Shown: one piece after another, positions 33,283 to 40,974 of the stretch | Layout of the letters: each line of letters begins with the position of its first letter | How positions within the stretch are numbered: the first letter of the stretch is position 1 | NCBI RefSeq assembly: GCF_026162425.1 | Contig: NZ_JAOBQJ010000001.1 | Coordinates: forward strand, 310,001-374,000 | Length of the DNA stretch: 64,000 nt | Origin: Flexivirga meconopsidis | Lineage (GTDB): Bacteria > Actinomycetota > Actinomycetes > Actinomycetales > Dermatophilaceae | Reading direction: 5' to 3' | The notes under the pieces: generated by a model | The model's database searches: none | Told to the model about the DNA's origin: nothing | Seen by the model: only the letters and a program-made list of their open reading frames with translations | Translations under genes and position numbers: made by a program

Positions 33283-33645
33283 TCACCGCGCGGCTTCGCG
33301 CACCGCCTCAAGGTGCGCCGCCTTCGGCTTGACGACGTGCTCGTCATACTGCGGGTGCTTGGGCAGCCACTTGGCGACATACGGGCAGACCGGGACGATC
33401 TCGCGGCCGCCGGCGATCACGTCGTCGACGACGGTCTGCACCAGCACCGACGCCAGCCCCTGTCCGGCGTAATCCTCCGAAACCGCTGTGTGGTAAAGGA
33501 TTCGCTCGGGTTTGGCGTCGCCGTCGAAGTCGACATACTGCTCGACACCGATCTCGTCCTGAGCCGAGCCGTCCTCGCCGTGGTCGATCAGGACATACCG
33601 CGACTGCTCCGGGATGTTGCGGACCTCGAACCGTTCCTGTGTCAT
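33283..33645 (-). CDS. GNAT-like N-acetyltransferase (YidJ/YjdJ type)
   Basis: A 120-residue single-domain acyltransferase. The acetyl-CoA site reads HTAVSEDYAGQGLASVLVQ (the Q/RxxGxG/A motif), and the C-terminal CPYVAKWLPKHPQYDEHV is the signature of the short GNAT group with an unknown, probably small substrate. The ATG at 33645 has an excellent GGAGG ribosome site 7 nt upstream, which rules out the longer frame. It is 52 bp downstream of the AhpD-like gene and may share its transcript. A tandem 12-bp duplication (TGTGAGCTGAAC twice) lies in that gap. Confidence 0.88.
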   Translation of the reverse strand: MTQERFEVRNIPEQSRYVLIDHGEDGSAQDEIGVEQYVDFDGDAKPERILYHTAVSEDYAGQGLASVLVQTVVDDVIAGGREIVPVCPYVAKWLPKHPQYDEHVVKPKAAHLEAVREAAR

Positions 33646-33697
33646 GCGCTTCCTCCTTGTGAGCTGAACTGTGAGCTGAACTGGTGGGCTGCTGAAC

Positions 33698-34171
33698 TCA
33701 TCGGGCAAGTCGTCCGTCGGCGCCGCGCGGCTGCACGGCGTGTTCGCTGAGGATCGACACCCGATTGAACGTGTTGATCGTGACCGCAACCCATTCGGCT
33801 GCGACGAACGCCTCCTCACCGAGTACGGCGAGAGCCCCGGCCAGGTCGGCGCGACTCTCCTCGGTCAGCGGCAGCTGGGTCGCGGCCTCCGCGACCGCCA
33901 GCACCGCCCGCTCACGCTCGGTGAAGATCTCCGTCTCGCGCCAGGCCGGCAGCAGATCGAGCCGTTGCTGCGGTATGCCGGCACGCCGTGCCTCGCGCGA
34001 GTGCAGGTCCAGGCAGAACGCACAGGCGTTGATCTGGGACGCCCGCAGCTTGATCAGCTCGGTCTCGGCGGGCTCCAGGCCCCGCCCGGTCGCCTCGGTC
34101 AGCACCGACTCCGAGTAGGCGCGGGCGGCGCCCCATACGTCCGGTGCGGCCTTGTCGAGATACAGGCGCAT
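33698..34171 (-). CDS. Carboxymuconolactone decarboxylase/AhpD-like protein
   Basis: This 157-residue all-helical protein belongs to the CMD/AhpD superfamily. The redox motif is CAFC in NACAFCLDLHSREA, with the histidine of the proton relay three residues on. These proteins act as alkylhydroperoxidases or disulfide reductases rather than decarboxylases when the CxxC is present. It follows the heme-binding protein gene by 9 bp on the same strand, so the two could be co-transcribed in peroxide defence. Confidence 0.9.
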   Translation of the reverse strand: MRLYLDKAAPDVWGAARAYSESVLTEATGRGLEPAETELIKLRASQINACAFCLDLHSREARRAGIPQQRLDLLPAWRETEIFTERERAVLAVAEAATQLPLTEESRADLAGALAVLGEEAFVAAEWVAVTINTFNRVSILSEHAVQPRGADGRLAR

Positions 34172-34180
34172 GCGTCATCC

Positions 34181-35416
34181 CTAACACTTCCGGTGCGGCC
34201 GCGGGGACCGATCGACCGCCTCAACAGCAAGCGCGGCAAGCAGATTCCCGCGCCGGAGCCGCGCACAGCCGAAGCTCTTGCGCAGCGTCGCGACGGAGAC
34301 GTGCGGCCAGCCGATGATCCCCTGGTCCGGCATGTTGAGGATCTCGAAGTTGAGCACGGTCATCTGCGCATACTGCAACTGCATGATCGGCGGCCGGTTG
34401 TCGTCGGGATGGGTGAGCCGCGAGATCCAGTAGGTCGCATAGACCAGCGCCGCGGCGGCGTTCGGCCCCATGTGGCCGACCGGGTCGCCGCCCGCGAGGA
34501 AGGGCGTGTTCGTCAGGCCGCCCGCGGCATTCGACGGGCTGACAGTGTCATACGGCCCGTAGGGGTCGTTGACGTGCTTGCGGAAGCCGACCTGCTGTTG
34601 CGTCAGCACATTGATCGCGACGCCCTCGAAGGAGTAACCGGCGTCGACCTGCCTCTGCACCTCCGCCTGCAGGAGGGTGATCGGATCGTTGACCAGCTGC
34701 TGCATCGGCACGCCGTCGATCTCGCGCGGCAGCGGCGGCTCGGGTGGCCGGGTGGCATAGGGCGTGCGAGGGTTCTCCGCCGATTCCGGGATCGACAGGT
34801 TGTACTGGTCGAACGGCACCAGGTGGTCACTGCGGGTGGTGCCCGCTTCCGACGAACCCGCGACGTTCATGATCGCGACCTCCGGTGGCGTCGCCCCTGT
34901 GATCGGCGTGCTGTTGAACGACAAGAAGTCCGAAAGGGCGTATGGCGCAACGCTGTTGGCCACGATGGGCGTCCCTGAGAAGTTGGCGGCCGCGCCCTGC
35001 GCCAGCAGGGTGTTGCCGTGCGGGATCGAGGCCATCCGGTAGACGATCTGACCGCCGGCCGGTGCGTGCACGGACGGGTAGTCCGTCGGCGGCTGAATCA
35101 TCCACATGCCCGGTTCGATGTGCAGGGCGCTGCCGGTCGACCGGTCCTTCACCTTGTGCAGATAGGTCAGCCCATAGAGGTCGATGTCGTCGCAACCGCA
35201 TGCGCGATTGGGCACCGCCGAGCCGATCGGCGTGACGTCGAAGGTCTCCTGCGTCTGGTTGAGTTGCAGATAGAGGTTGGCGTGTCCCTCAAAGTCCGGC
35301 CGGGCGATCAGGTTGAAGCCGCGCCCTTCCCAGGGTCCGGCGAACTCCCGGAGCATCCCCAGGTGCTGGATCACGTTGTCGTTCTCGGGGCTGTACCTGA
35401 CCGATGACACCGGCAT
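34181..35416 (-). CDS. Heme-binding-like protein, uncharacterised
   Basis: The product is 411 residues from the ATG at 35416, which has AGGAG 7 nt upstream; another ATG 15 nt earlier is possible. It has no signal peptide. The first third (FAGPWEGRGFNLIARPD, HANLYLQLNQTQE, LHIEPGMWMI, PHGNTLLAQG) matches a family annotated as heme-binding or FABP-like, with a lipocalin/nitrobindin-like barrel pattern. The remainder, with several Asn/Pro-rich stretches, has no domain I recognise. The last 25 residues are Arg/Ala-rich and may lie beyond the conserved fold. It is probably cytosolic. Confidence 0.65.
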   Translation of the reverse strand: MPVSSVRYSPENDNVIQHLGMLREFAGPWEGRGFNLIARPDFEGHANLYLQLNQTQETFDVTPIGSAVPNRACGCDDIDLYGLTYLHKVKDRSTGSALHIEPGMWMIQPPTDYPSVHAPAGGQIVYRMASIPHGNTLLAQGAAANFSGTPIVANSVAPYALSDFLSFNSTPITGATPPEVAIMNVAGSSEAGTTRSDHLVPFDQYNLSIPESAENPRTPYATRPPEPPLPREIDGVPMQQLVNDPITLLQAEVQRQVDAGYSFEGVAINVLTQQQVGFRKHVNDPYGPYDTVSPSNAAGGLTNTPFLAGGDPVGHMGPNAAAALVYATYWISRLTHPDDNRPPIMQLQYAQMTVLNFEILNMPDQGIIGWPHVSVATLRKSFGCARLRRGNLLAALAVEAVDRSPRPHRKC

Positions 35417-35526
35417 GGCCCCGCTCCTCATCAACTCCCGCTGCGACCGATTGATGCGGTCGACTCTGGCACGGCGGACGCGGCGGTTGGTGGCGACGGA
35501 ACAAACAGTCACCAGAGCCGGCAGGG

Positions 35527-36300
35527 TCACCGAGCTGACAGGGCACGCAACGCCGAAGCGTCCCTGACGAGCGCGGCCGGGTCGTCGCCGGCCACGAACT
35601 CGAAGAGCAACTCCGGCACCACGCCGACGCTCGCCAGCTCGGCGAGTGCCGACGCCCACAACGCCGCCCGGTCGGTGAGCGGCAGCCGTTCCGTCTCCGG
35701 CCACCAGGAGAAGACGTGGACCGCGCAAACCCCGGTGCGAGCGAGCAGCAGCCGTAGGCCGTCCAGTGCTTCCTCGTCCGGCATCGCCACGGGTGGCTGC
35801 CAATAGGTCTGCAAATTGGGGTGATTCACTTCCTCGAGCAGGCGCACGGTCGCGTCCGCAGAGTCGGTCAGCGTGCCGCCGTGGAACTCCGTGCCTGCGA
35901 CGATCCCTCTTTCCGCGGCGAGGCCGGCGAACCGTCGCAGCTCGGTGACCACGTGTGCTCGCTGCTCCGCGCTCGTCTCGGTCGTGCCGGTGTCACCCGC
36001 CCAGACTCGCACCCGTGGGGCACCGAGTTCGCGTGCGGTGTCGAGCAATTCGCTTGCTGCATCGAGGCCGGTCACGCCCGCGCGCCAATAACTGCCGTAT
36101 GACGCCACCCTCAGTCCAGCGGCCTCGGTCAGCTCCCGCACCTGCCGTATGACGGCGCGGTCTCCCGGTGGTGCATGCCGATCGGCGCCCCACTCGATCG
36201 AGCTCAGCCCGGCGTCCGCAGCGACCTGCACGACCCGCTTCGCGGAGAACCCGCGAAAGGTCACCGAGCACAGGCCGAGTGGTGGTGTTGGGGTCGTCAT
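35527..36300 (-). CDS. Sugar phosphate isomerase/epimerase-like TIM-barrel protein
   Basis: A 257-residue protein of the AP endonuclease 2/xylose isomerase-like barrel family. Metal-binding residues appear in SIEWGADRH, in GTEFHGGTLTD (Glu and His) and in AVHVFSWW. These enzymes isomerise or epimerise keto sugars or inosose derivatives. Its ATG is only 37 bp from the start of the divergent dehydrogenase gene, so the two share a promoter region and probably a pathway. The substrate cannot be inferred. Confidence 0.87.
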   Translation of the reverse strand: MTTPTPPLGLCSVTFRGFSAKRVVQVAADAGLSSIEWGADRHAPPGDRAVIRQVRELTEAAGLRVASYGSYWRAGVTGLDAASELLDTARELGAPRVRVWAGDTGTTETSAEQRAHVVTELRRFAGLAAERGIVAGTEFHGGTLTDSADATVRLLEEVNHPNLQTYWQPPVAMPDEEALDGLRLLLARTGVCAVHVFSWWPETERLPLTDRAALWASALAELASVGVVPELLFEFVAGDDPAALVRDASALRALSAR

Positions 36301-36337
36301 GAGTCAACCGTGCCATCTGCGCGGTAACTTGCCGAGC

Positions 36338-37375
36338 ATGACGCCGAATGGTCCCGACGATCGACCGACCTGCGTGCTGCTCATGCCGCCGGAGACCGTG
36401 CGGGCAGTGTTCGACGATGCGGCGCTCACGACCCTGACTGAGTGCACCGAGCTGCTGCGGGACGAGGCCGGACGACCGTTGGTGGTCGCCGACCTGGACA
36501 CTGCCCCGTGGGACCGTCTTGCCGGTGCCGAGATCGTCGTCACGGGCTGGGGCAGTCCGTTCATCGATGAGGCCGTCGCCGCTCGCCTGCCGCACCTGAG
36601 AGCGATCGTGCACACCCCCGGGTCCATCCGACCGATTGTCGCGCCCGAGGTGTTGCAGAGTGGTGTCCAGGTCTCGTCGGCGGCCGCGACCAACGCCATA
36701 CCCGTCGCTGAATTCACCGTCGCTGCAATCGTGTTCGCGGCAAAGCGGACATCTCGGCATATCGCGGCCTACCGCGCAACCGGGCAGCTGCGCTCGCAGG
36801 AGGATCGTGAACTATGGCACGGGACGCACGGCATCACCGTCGGTGTCGTCGGCGCCTCCCGCATCGGCCGGCTGGTGCTGGAGCAACTGCGGGACAAGGA
36901 TTTTCAGCTGCTAATCGCCGATCCCTACCTCGACAAGACCGCCGCCGAGACACTCGGCGCGAAACTTGTGGATCTGCCAAAACTGTTGCGCCAGAGCGAC
37001 ATTGTCACCCTGCACGCCCCGGAGTTGCCCTCTACCCGCCACCTGCTGGACGCCGCCGGGCTGGCCCTCATGCCTGACGGTGCGGTGCTGATCAACACCG
37101 CACGCGGTAGCCTGGTCGACACCGAGGCGCTCCTGTCGCACCTGACCACCGGCCGGCTTGACGCCTACCTGGACGTCGCTGACCCTGAACCACTGCCGGC
37201 GGACAGTCCGCTCTTCCGGCTGCCGAATGTCGTTGTCACTCCGCACATCGCCGGAGCGATGGGCAACGAGGTGCGGCGACTCGGCGACGCAGCAGTCGAG
37301 GAGGTTCGCCGCCTCGCGTCGGGCGAGCCGTTGCAACATCAGATCACCGTGCAGGATCTGGACCGTATCGCGTGA
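36338..37375 (+). CDS. D-isomer-specific 2-hydroxyacid dehydrogenase
   Basis: The product is 345 residues from the ATG at 36338; TAACTT (36325-36330) lies 7 nt upstream and sets the start, although an ATG at 36299 is also in frame. The NAD-binding Rossmann fold shows GVVGASRIGRLVLEQL. Catalytic residues follow as in the SerA/phosphoglycerate dehydrogenase family: Arg in NTARGSLVD, Glu in DPEPLP, and His in VTPHIAGA. It oxidises or reduces a 2-hydroxy acid with NAD. The divergent TIM-barrel isomerase suggests a sugar-acid pathway. Confidence 0.92.
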   Translation: MTPNGPDDRPTCVLLMPPETVRAVFDDAALTTLTECTELLRDEAGRPLVVADLDTAPWDRLAGAEIVVTGWGSPFIDEAVAARLPHLRAIVHTPGSIRPIVAPEVLQSGVQVSSAAATNAIPVAEFTVAAIVFAAKRTSRHIAAYRATGQLRSQEDRELWHGTHGITVGVVGASRIGRLVLEQLRDKDFQLLIADPYLDKTAAETLGAKLVDLPKLLRQSDIVTLHAPELPSTRHLLDAAGLALMPDGAVLINTARGSLVDTEALLSHLTTGRLDAYLDVADPEPLPADSPLFRLPNVVVTPHIAGAMGNEVRRLGDAAVEEVRRLASGEPLQHQITVQDLDRIA

Positions 37376-37376
37376 G

Positions 37377-37865
37377 CTACTTCAAGTAGCCGCCGATCAA
37401 CGCGGTCCCAGGGCCGTGCCGTCCACCCGGTCCGGCCACCGGCACGAGATCGTCTGGGTCTACCGGCTCGGCACAGACGTCGCAGACTGCCTCCGGGCGA
37501 CTGCCAGGGCACGACGCGTGTTCATAGCGCATCGGCGCTCCTCGCCCAGTGGGCCGCCACTCGTCTCCCCAGGTGACCATCGCGCGCAGCACGGGTATGA
37601 GGTCGCGACCTTGCTCGGTGAGTTGGTACTCGAAGCGCGGTGGGTGCTCTTGGTAGGCGCGACGTTCCACGACACCGGCTTCAGTCAGCTCAATCAGCCT
37701 CTGCGACAGCACTTTTCGGGAGATCCCAAGGTCAGTGTGCAACTCGTCGAAGCGCCCAAGTCCGACAGCCAGATCGCGCACGATCAACCATGACCATGCG
37801 TCGGACATCACGGCGACCGTGCGCGCGATCGAACACGACACCTCGCTCAGATCGACTCTTGTCAT
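37377..37865 (-). CDS. HxlR-family transcriptional regulator
   Basis: A 162-residue winged-helix regulator. The conserved first motif CSIARTVAVMSDAWSWLIVRD includes the N-terminal cysteine, and the recognition helix lies in GISRKVLSQRLIELTEAGVV. A C-terminal extension has a C-(n)-CDVC pattern that may bind zinc, unlike minimal HxlR proteins. The ATG at 37865 has a ribosome site AAGGAGAGG. It is divergent from the methyltransferase gene and shares an inverted repeat with it. Confidence 0.92.
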   Translation of the reverse strand: MTRVDLSEVSCSIARTVAVMSDAWSWLIVRDLAVGLGRFDELHTDLGISRKVLSQRLIELTEAGVVERRAYQEHPPRFEYQLTEQGRDLIPVLRAMVTWGDEWRPTGRGAPMRYEHASCPGSRPEAVCDVCAEPVDPDDLVPVAGPGGRHGPGTALIGGYLK

Positions 37866-37880
37866 GACCTCTCCTTGGTA

Positions 37881-37897
37881 AGTATCTTGAGGATACT
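37881..37897. promoter_or_regulatory. HxlR operator candidate
   Basis: The perfect inverted repeat AGTATC-TTGAG-GATACT (17 bp) is central to the 47-bp gap between the divergent HxlR and methyltransferase genes. HxlR/YodB-type regulators bind such spaced repeats over -10 elements. Both genes have normal ribosome sites, so the transcripts carry leaders. Confidence 0.7.
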
Positions 37898-37912
37898 CAC
37901 TCAGGAGGGGAC

Positions 37913-38677
37913 ATGTCACAGATTGCGCTCAACAACCCCGATCCCGACGTTCTCGATGGCCGACACATTCGGGCGGCCGCGTTCGAGGGCGCGCAACGCG
38001 AACTGCTCGACCTATTGCCGCTGCCGGCGTCGGCCACCGACGCGACGCCCCGCGCGTTGACGGTCGGGGCCGGTTACAGCTGGCTGCCACACCTGATCGC
38101 CAGTGCCGGATATCAGGTGTCCGCGATCGATTCTTCGGCCGAGGCGACGGCTGTTGCATCGTCGAACACCGCTGAGGTCGCAGCTGATATTGACTTCCGG
38201 GTAGGAGAGGTCACCAGCCTGCCGGCGCCGGACGCATCGTTCGATCTCGTCTGGTGCATCGACACCCTCGAAACCACCGACGACCCGCACGGAGTGCTGG
38301 CGGAGTTGGCGCGCGTCCGACGACCGTCAGGAGCACTCGTGTTGGACACCGTGAGCGACACCTGGCTGTCCCGGTTGATCTACCTCCGGCTCTTCCAACA
38401 GGTGCCGGGCACACGGATCATGCCGCCGGGTCGCTACACCACCGACCGGCTGCGCACCCCTGCCTTCCTTGCCGAAGCCGTAGGACGAATCAACCTGGAA
38501 ATAGCTGAGATACACGGATACGAGCCCGCCTCACCGCAGACGCTGCTCAGTGCGCTCCTTCGTCGCAGACGGGGCAAACTGACGGATGCCGAACTGGCCG
38601 AGGCGGCGGGGTTCACCCTGTCCGAGCCCGGACATGAGCCGCCGGTCACCTATTTCGCCATCGCACGCCCTGCCTGA
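37913..38677 (+). CDS. SAM-dependent methyltransferase (class I)
   Basis: This 254-residue protein has a class I methyltransferase core: motif I region ALTVGAGYSWLPHLIASAGY, the acidic end of strand 2 (AIDSSAEATAV), and motif IV DLVWCIDTLETTDD. The glycine pattern of motif I (VGAGY) is slightly divergent but complete. The C-terminal part has the loop typical of small-molecule methyltransferases. A GGAGG ribosome site precedes the ATG. It is divergent from an HxlR regulator that probably controls it. The substrate is unknown. Confidence 0.87.
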   Translation: MSQIALNNPDPDVLDGRHIRAAAFEGAQRELLDLLPLPASATDATPRALTVGAGYSWLPHLIASAGYQVSAIDSSAEATAVASSNTAEVAADIDFRVGEVTSLPAPDASFDLVWCIDTLETTDDPHGVLAELARVRRPSGALVLDTVSDTWLSRLIYLRLFQQVPGTRIMPPGRYTTDRLRTPAFLAEAVGRINLEIAEIHGYEPASPQTLLSALLRRRRGKLTDAELAEAAGFTLSEPGHEPPVTYFAIARPA

Positions 38678-38733
38678 TCCCGGTTACGCCCACCACGTCG
38701 TCGCTCGCAACCTCGGCACCGGCGAGAGCGTGG

Positions 38734-39273
38734 CTACGCCGGATAGGTGATCCGTCCGTCCGCGCCGACGACCGGCGTCGCACCCCAGGCGCCGAGCTCG
38801 TGGTCACGACTCGAGCCGTGGGGCATCAGGTCGTGCACGGTCCAGCCGGCGGCGGCGAGCGTATTCGCGATCAGGGACCGATGACAACGCCACGGCATGG
38901 GTTCGCCGCACATGATCGCGACCCGATGAGTGCTCGCCAGGTCGATGAGTTCTGATATGCCTGAGGCATATTCGTCGCTCAGCGTGTAGTCGGCGTAGTT
39001 CTTGAAGCTGGCGTTCTGCCAGCCCGCGTTGATTTCGGGGTCGACGTCCTGGCGGGGCCGTCGTCCGCCGAGGGTCGGCAGACGTAGGTAACCGATGCCG
39101 GCCTCGGCAAGCCATTGCGCCATGGTGTCGCTGTCGAACTGTGGGCTGCGCCGCGAGCCCGGCTGGGCGCGCACGTCCGCGACAAGGTCGATGTCGTGCC
39201 GGCGCAGTGTCGCGAGGAAGTCGGGGATCGGCTGAGTCCAGTGCCCGATCGTCCAGATCTGTGAGCAGCTCAC
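38734..39273 (-). CDS. DUF488 family protein
   Basis: The 179-residue product matches DUF488: it starts with IWTIGHWTQPIPDFLATLRRHDIDLVADVRA and has the conserved cysteine motif MCGEPMPWRCHRSLIA, which gives a rhodanese-like or nuclease-like fold in predictions. Members are often next to DNA repair genes, but here the neighbours are a DUF2945 protein and NamZ. No biochemical role is established. The downstream DUF2945 gene is 14 bp away on the same strand. Confidence 0.88.
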   Translation of the reverse strand: MSCSQIWTIGHWTQPIPDFLATLRRHDIDLVADVRAQPGSRRSPQFDSDTMAQWLAEAGIGYLRLPTLGGRRPRQDVDPEINAGWQNASFKNYADYTLSDEYASGISELIDLASTHRVAIMCGEPMPWRCHRSLIANTLAAAGWTVHDLMPHGSSRDHELGAWGATPVVGADGRITYPA

Positions 39274-39287
39274 GTCATACGGAGCGG

Positions 39288-39500
39288 TCAGTCGATCCGG
39301 TGCAACGCGCTGCCCTTGTGCATCGCGATGTGATCGGTCTTGTCGCTCTGGATCGAATACTGTGGGTTATCCGGGCTGCAGCGGCGCAGATGACCCTTGT
39401 ATTCCGTGTCATGTGTGTGCTTTTCGATGATCACCCCGCTGACCTCACCGGCCTCGGAGTTCCACCGCACGTGGTCGCCCACGCGGAAGTCGTCACTCAT
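39288..39500 (-). CDS. DUF2945 (TUDOR-like) small protein
   Basis: A 70-residue protein of the hypervirulence-associated TUDOR-like family: FRVGDHVRWNSEAGEVSGVI and EYKGHLRRCSPDNPQY are diagnostic. The family forms a small beta-barrel that may bind peptides or nucleic acids. The ATG at 39500 has a GGAGG ribosome site. It is 14 bp upstream of the DUF488 gene and may be its operon partner. Confidence 0.85.
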   Translation of the reverse strand: MSDDFRVGDHVRWNSEAGEVSGVIIEKHTHDTEYKGHLRRCSPDNPQYSIQSDKTDHIAMHKGSALHRID

Positions 39501-39584
39501 CGCACCTCCGAATGGTTGTCGAGCCCCCAAGTCTAGGGATAGCGAGGGGCCCATTCGGCCCCCGTCTGCGGCAGGCTCGCACGC

Positions 39585-40898
39585 ATGGACAACTCCAGTG
39601 AGCAGAGGGACGGACGACTTGGCCGACGGGGCTTCCTCGGAGCGGCCGCGATCGGTGCGGGAGCACTCTCGATCGGAGGTATGACGCAGCCCGCGACCGC
39701 GGCACCGGCGACGAAGGATCACGGCGACCGCTTCCGATGCGGTGCCGATGTCGCCGCGGCGAAGGGCTGGAAGGTCTTCTCCGGCCAGCGCATTGGCGTG
39801 ATCACCAACCCGACCGGGGTGGTCCGGGATGGACTGCGCAGCATCGTCGATGTGATGGTCGAGTCCGGAAAGGTCGAGATAGGAGGCGTTTTCGGCCCGG
39901 AGCACGGTTTCCGCGGCACCGCGCAGGCCGGTGAGGCCGAAGACACTTACGTCGACGAACGCACCGGTGTCACGGTCTACGACGCCTACGGCGCCACCAT
40001 CGACAAGTTCGCCGGCTACTTCGCGACCGCGCAGGTCGACACGGTCGTCTTCGACATCCAGGACGTCGGGGCGCGCTTCTACACTTACATCTGGACGCTC
40101 TACAACGCGATGGCGGCGGCTGCTCGGACCGGCAAACGCTTCGTGGTGCTGGACCGACCGAATCCGGTTGGCGGACAAGCAAGAGGCCCCGTCCTCAAGG
40201 ACGGATTCACCTCCGGCGTCGGCCTGGACAAGATCGCCCAGCAGCACGGCATGACCGCGGGTGAGCTGGCCCGCTTCTACAACGGCGAGTTCATGCCGCG
40301 GGTCGCCGGCCGTCCCGTCCAGGACCTGGCCGTGGTGCAGGTGCAGGGTTGGTCGCCGGGCGAGTTGTTCGCCGACACCGGCGCACCGTGGATCATGCCG
40401 TCACCCAACATGCCGACGCCGGACACTGCCCTGCTTTATCCGGGACTCGGCATGTTCGAAGCGACCAATCTGTCGGAGGGCCGCGGCACCACCAGGCCGT
40501 TCGAGTTGATCGGTGCGCCATACGTGGATTACCGCTGGGCGCAACGACTTTCGGGGGAGCAACTGCCGGGCGTTGAGTTCCGGGAGGCCTACTTCAACCC
40601 GACGTTCTCCAAGAACGAAGGCAAGGTGTGCGGCGGTGTCCAGGTGCACATCGCCGATCCGCAGCGGGTCGACGCCATACGCACCGCGACGACGATGATG
40701 ACGACCTTGCGCGACCTCTACGCCGAGTTCGACTGGCGCGGTGACGCCGGCCGCTGGATCAACCTGCTCACCGGATCGGACCGCTTCCTGCGGATGTTCG
40801 CCGCCGGCGACAGCGCGGCTCAGATCGTCGCCGCGTGGCAGCCCGAACTGCGCGCGATCGATCGCACCCGACGGCAGTACCTGCTCTACAAGCGCTGA
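39585..40898 (+). CDS. namZ: Exo-beta-N-acetylmuramidase NamZ-type (DUF1343)
   Basis: A 437-residue exported hydrolase. The twin-arginine signal has RRGFLG at residues 14-19, a hydrophobic stretch and an ATA-AP cleavage site. The mature protein is a DUF1343 domain: GVITNPTGV, GPEHGFRG (catalytic-site Glu-His) and VVFDIQDVGARFYTY are the family signatures. NamZ enzymes remove terminal MurNAc from peptidoglycan fragments during cell-wall recycling. It has no partner glycosidase or transporter next to it here. Confidence 0.9.
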   Translation: MDNSSEQRDGRLGRRGFLGAAAIGAGALSIGGMTQPATAAPATKDHGDRFRCGADVAAAKGWKVFSGQRIGVITNPTGVVRDGLRSIVDVMVESGKVEIGGVFGPEHGFRGTAQAGEAEDTYVDERTGVTVYDAYGATIDKFAGYFATAQVDTVVFDIQDVGARFYTYIWTLYNAMAAAARTGKRFVVLDRPNPVGGQARGPVLKDGFTSGVGLDKIAQQHGMTAGELARFYNGEFMPRVAGRPVQDLAVVQVQGWSPGELFADTGAPWIMPSPNMPTPDTALLYPGLGMFEATNLSEGRGTTRPFELIGAPYVDYRWAQRLSGEQLPGVEFREAYFNPTFSKNEGKVCGGVQVHIADPQRVDAIRTATTMMTTLRDLYAEFDWRGDAGRWINLLTGSDRFLRMFAAGDSAAQIVAAWQPELRAIDRTRRQYLLYKR

Positions 40899-40909
40899 GC
40901 GGACTATTT

Positions 40910-40927
40910 ACTGACCGAGCGGTCTGT
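40910..40927. promoter_or_regulatory. TetR-type operator upstream of paaZ
   Basis: ACTGACCG-AG-CGGTCTGT is an inverted repeat with one mismatch, of the ACCG/CGGT type recognised by PaaR and related TetR regulators of acyl-CoA metabolism. It lies 48 bp upstream of the paaZ start, over the likely promoter. Confidence 0.6.
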
Positions 40928-40974
40928 ATTACCGTATGGCGGGCCAGGCACCCGACCCGCAACGGAGATCTCCC

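Noticed and set aside
33657-33682. Tandem 12-bp repeat TGTGAGCTGAAC
   Set aside because: Only two copies in an intergenic gap; probably slippage, not a regulatory array.
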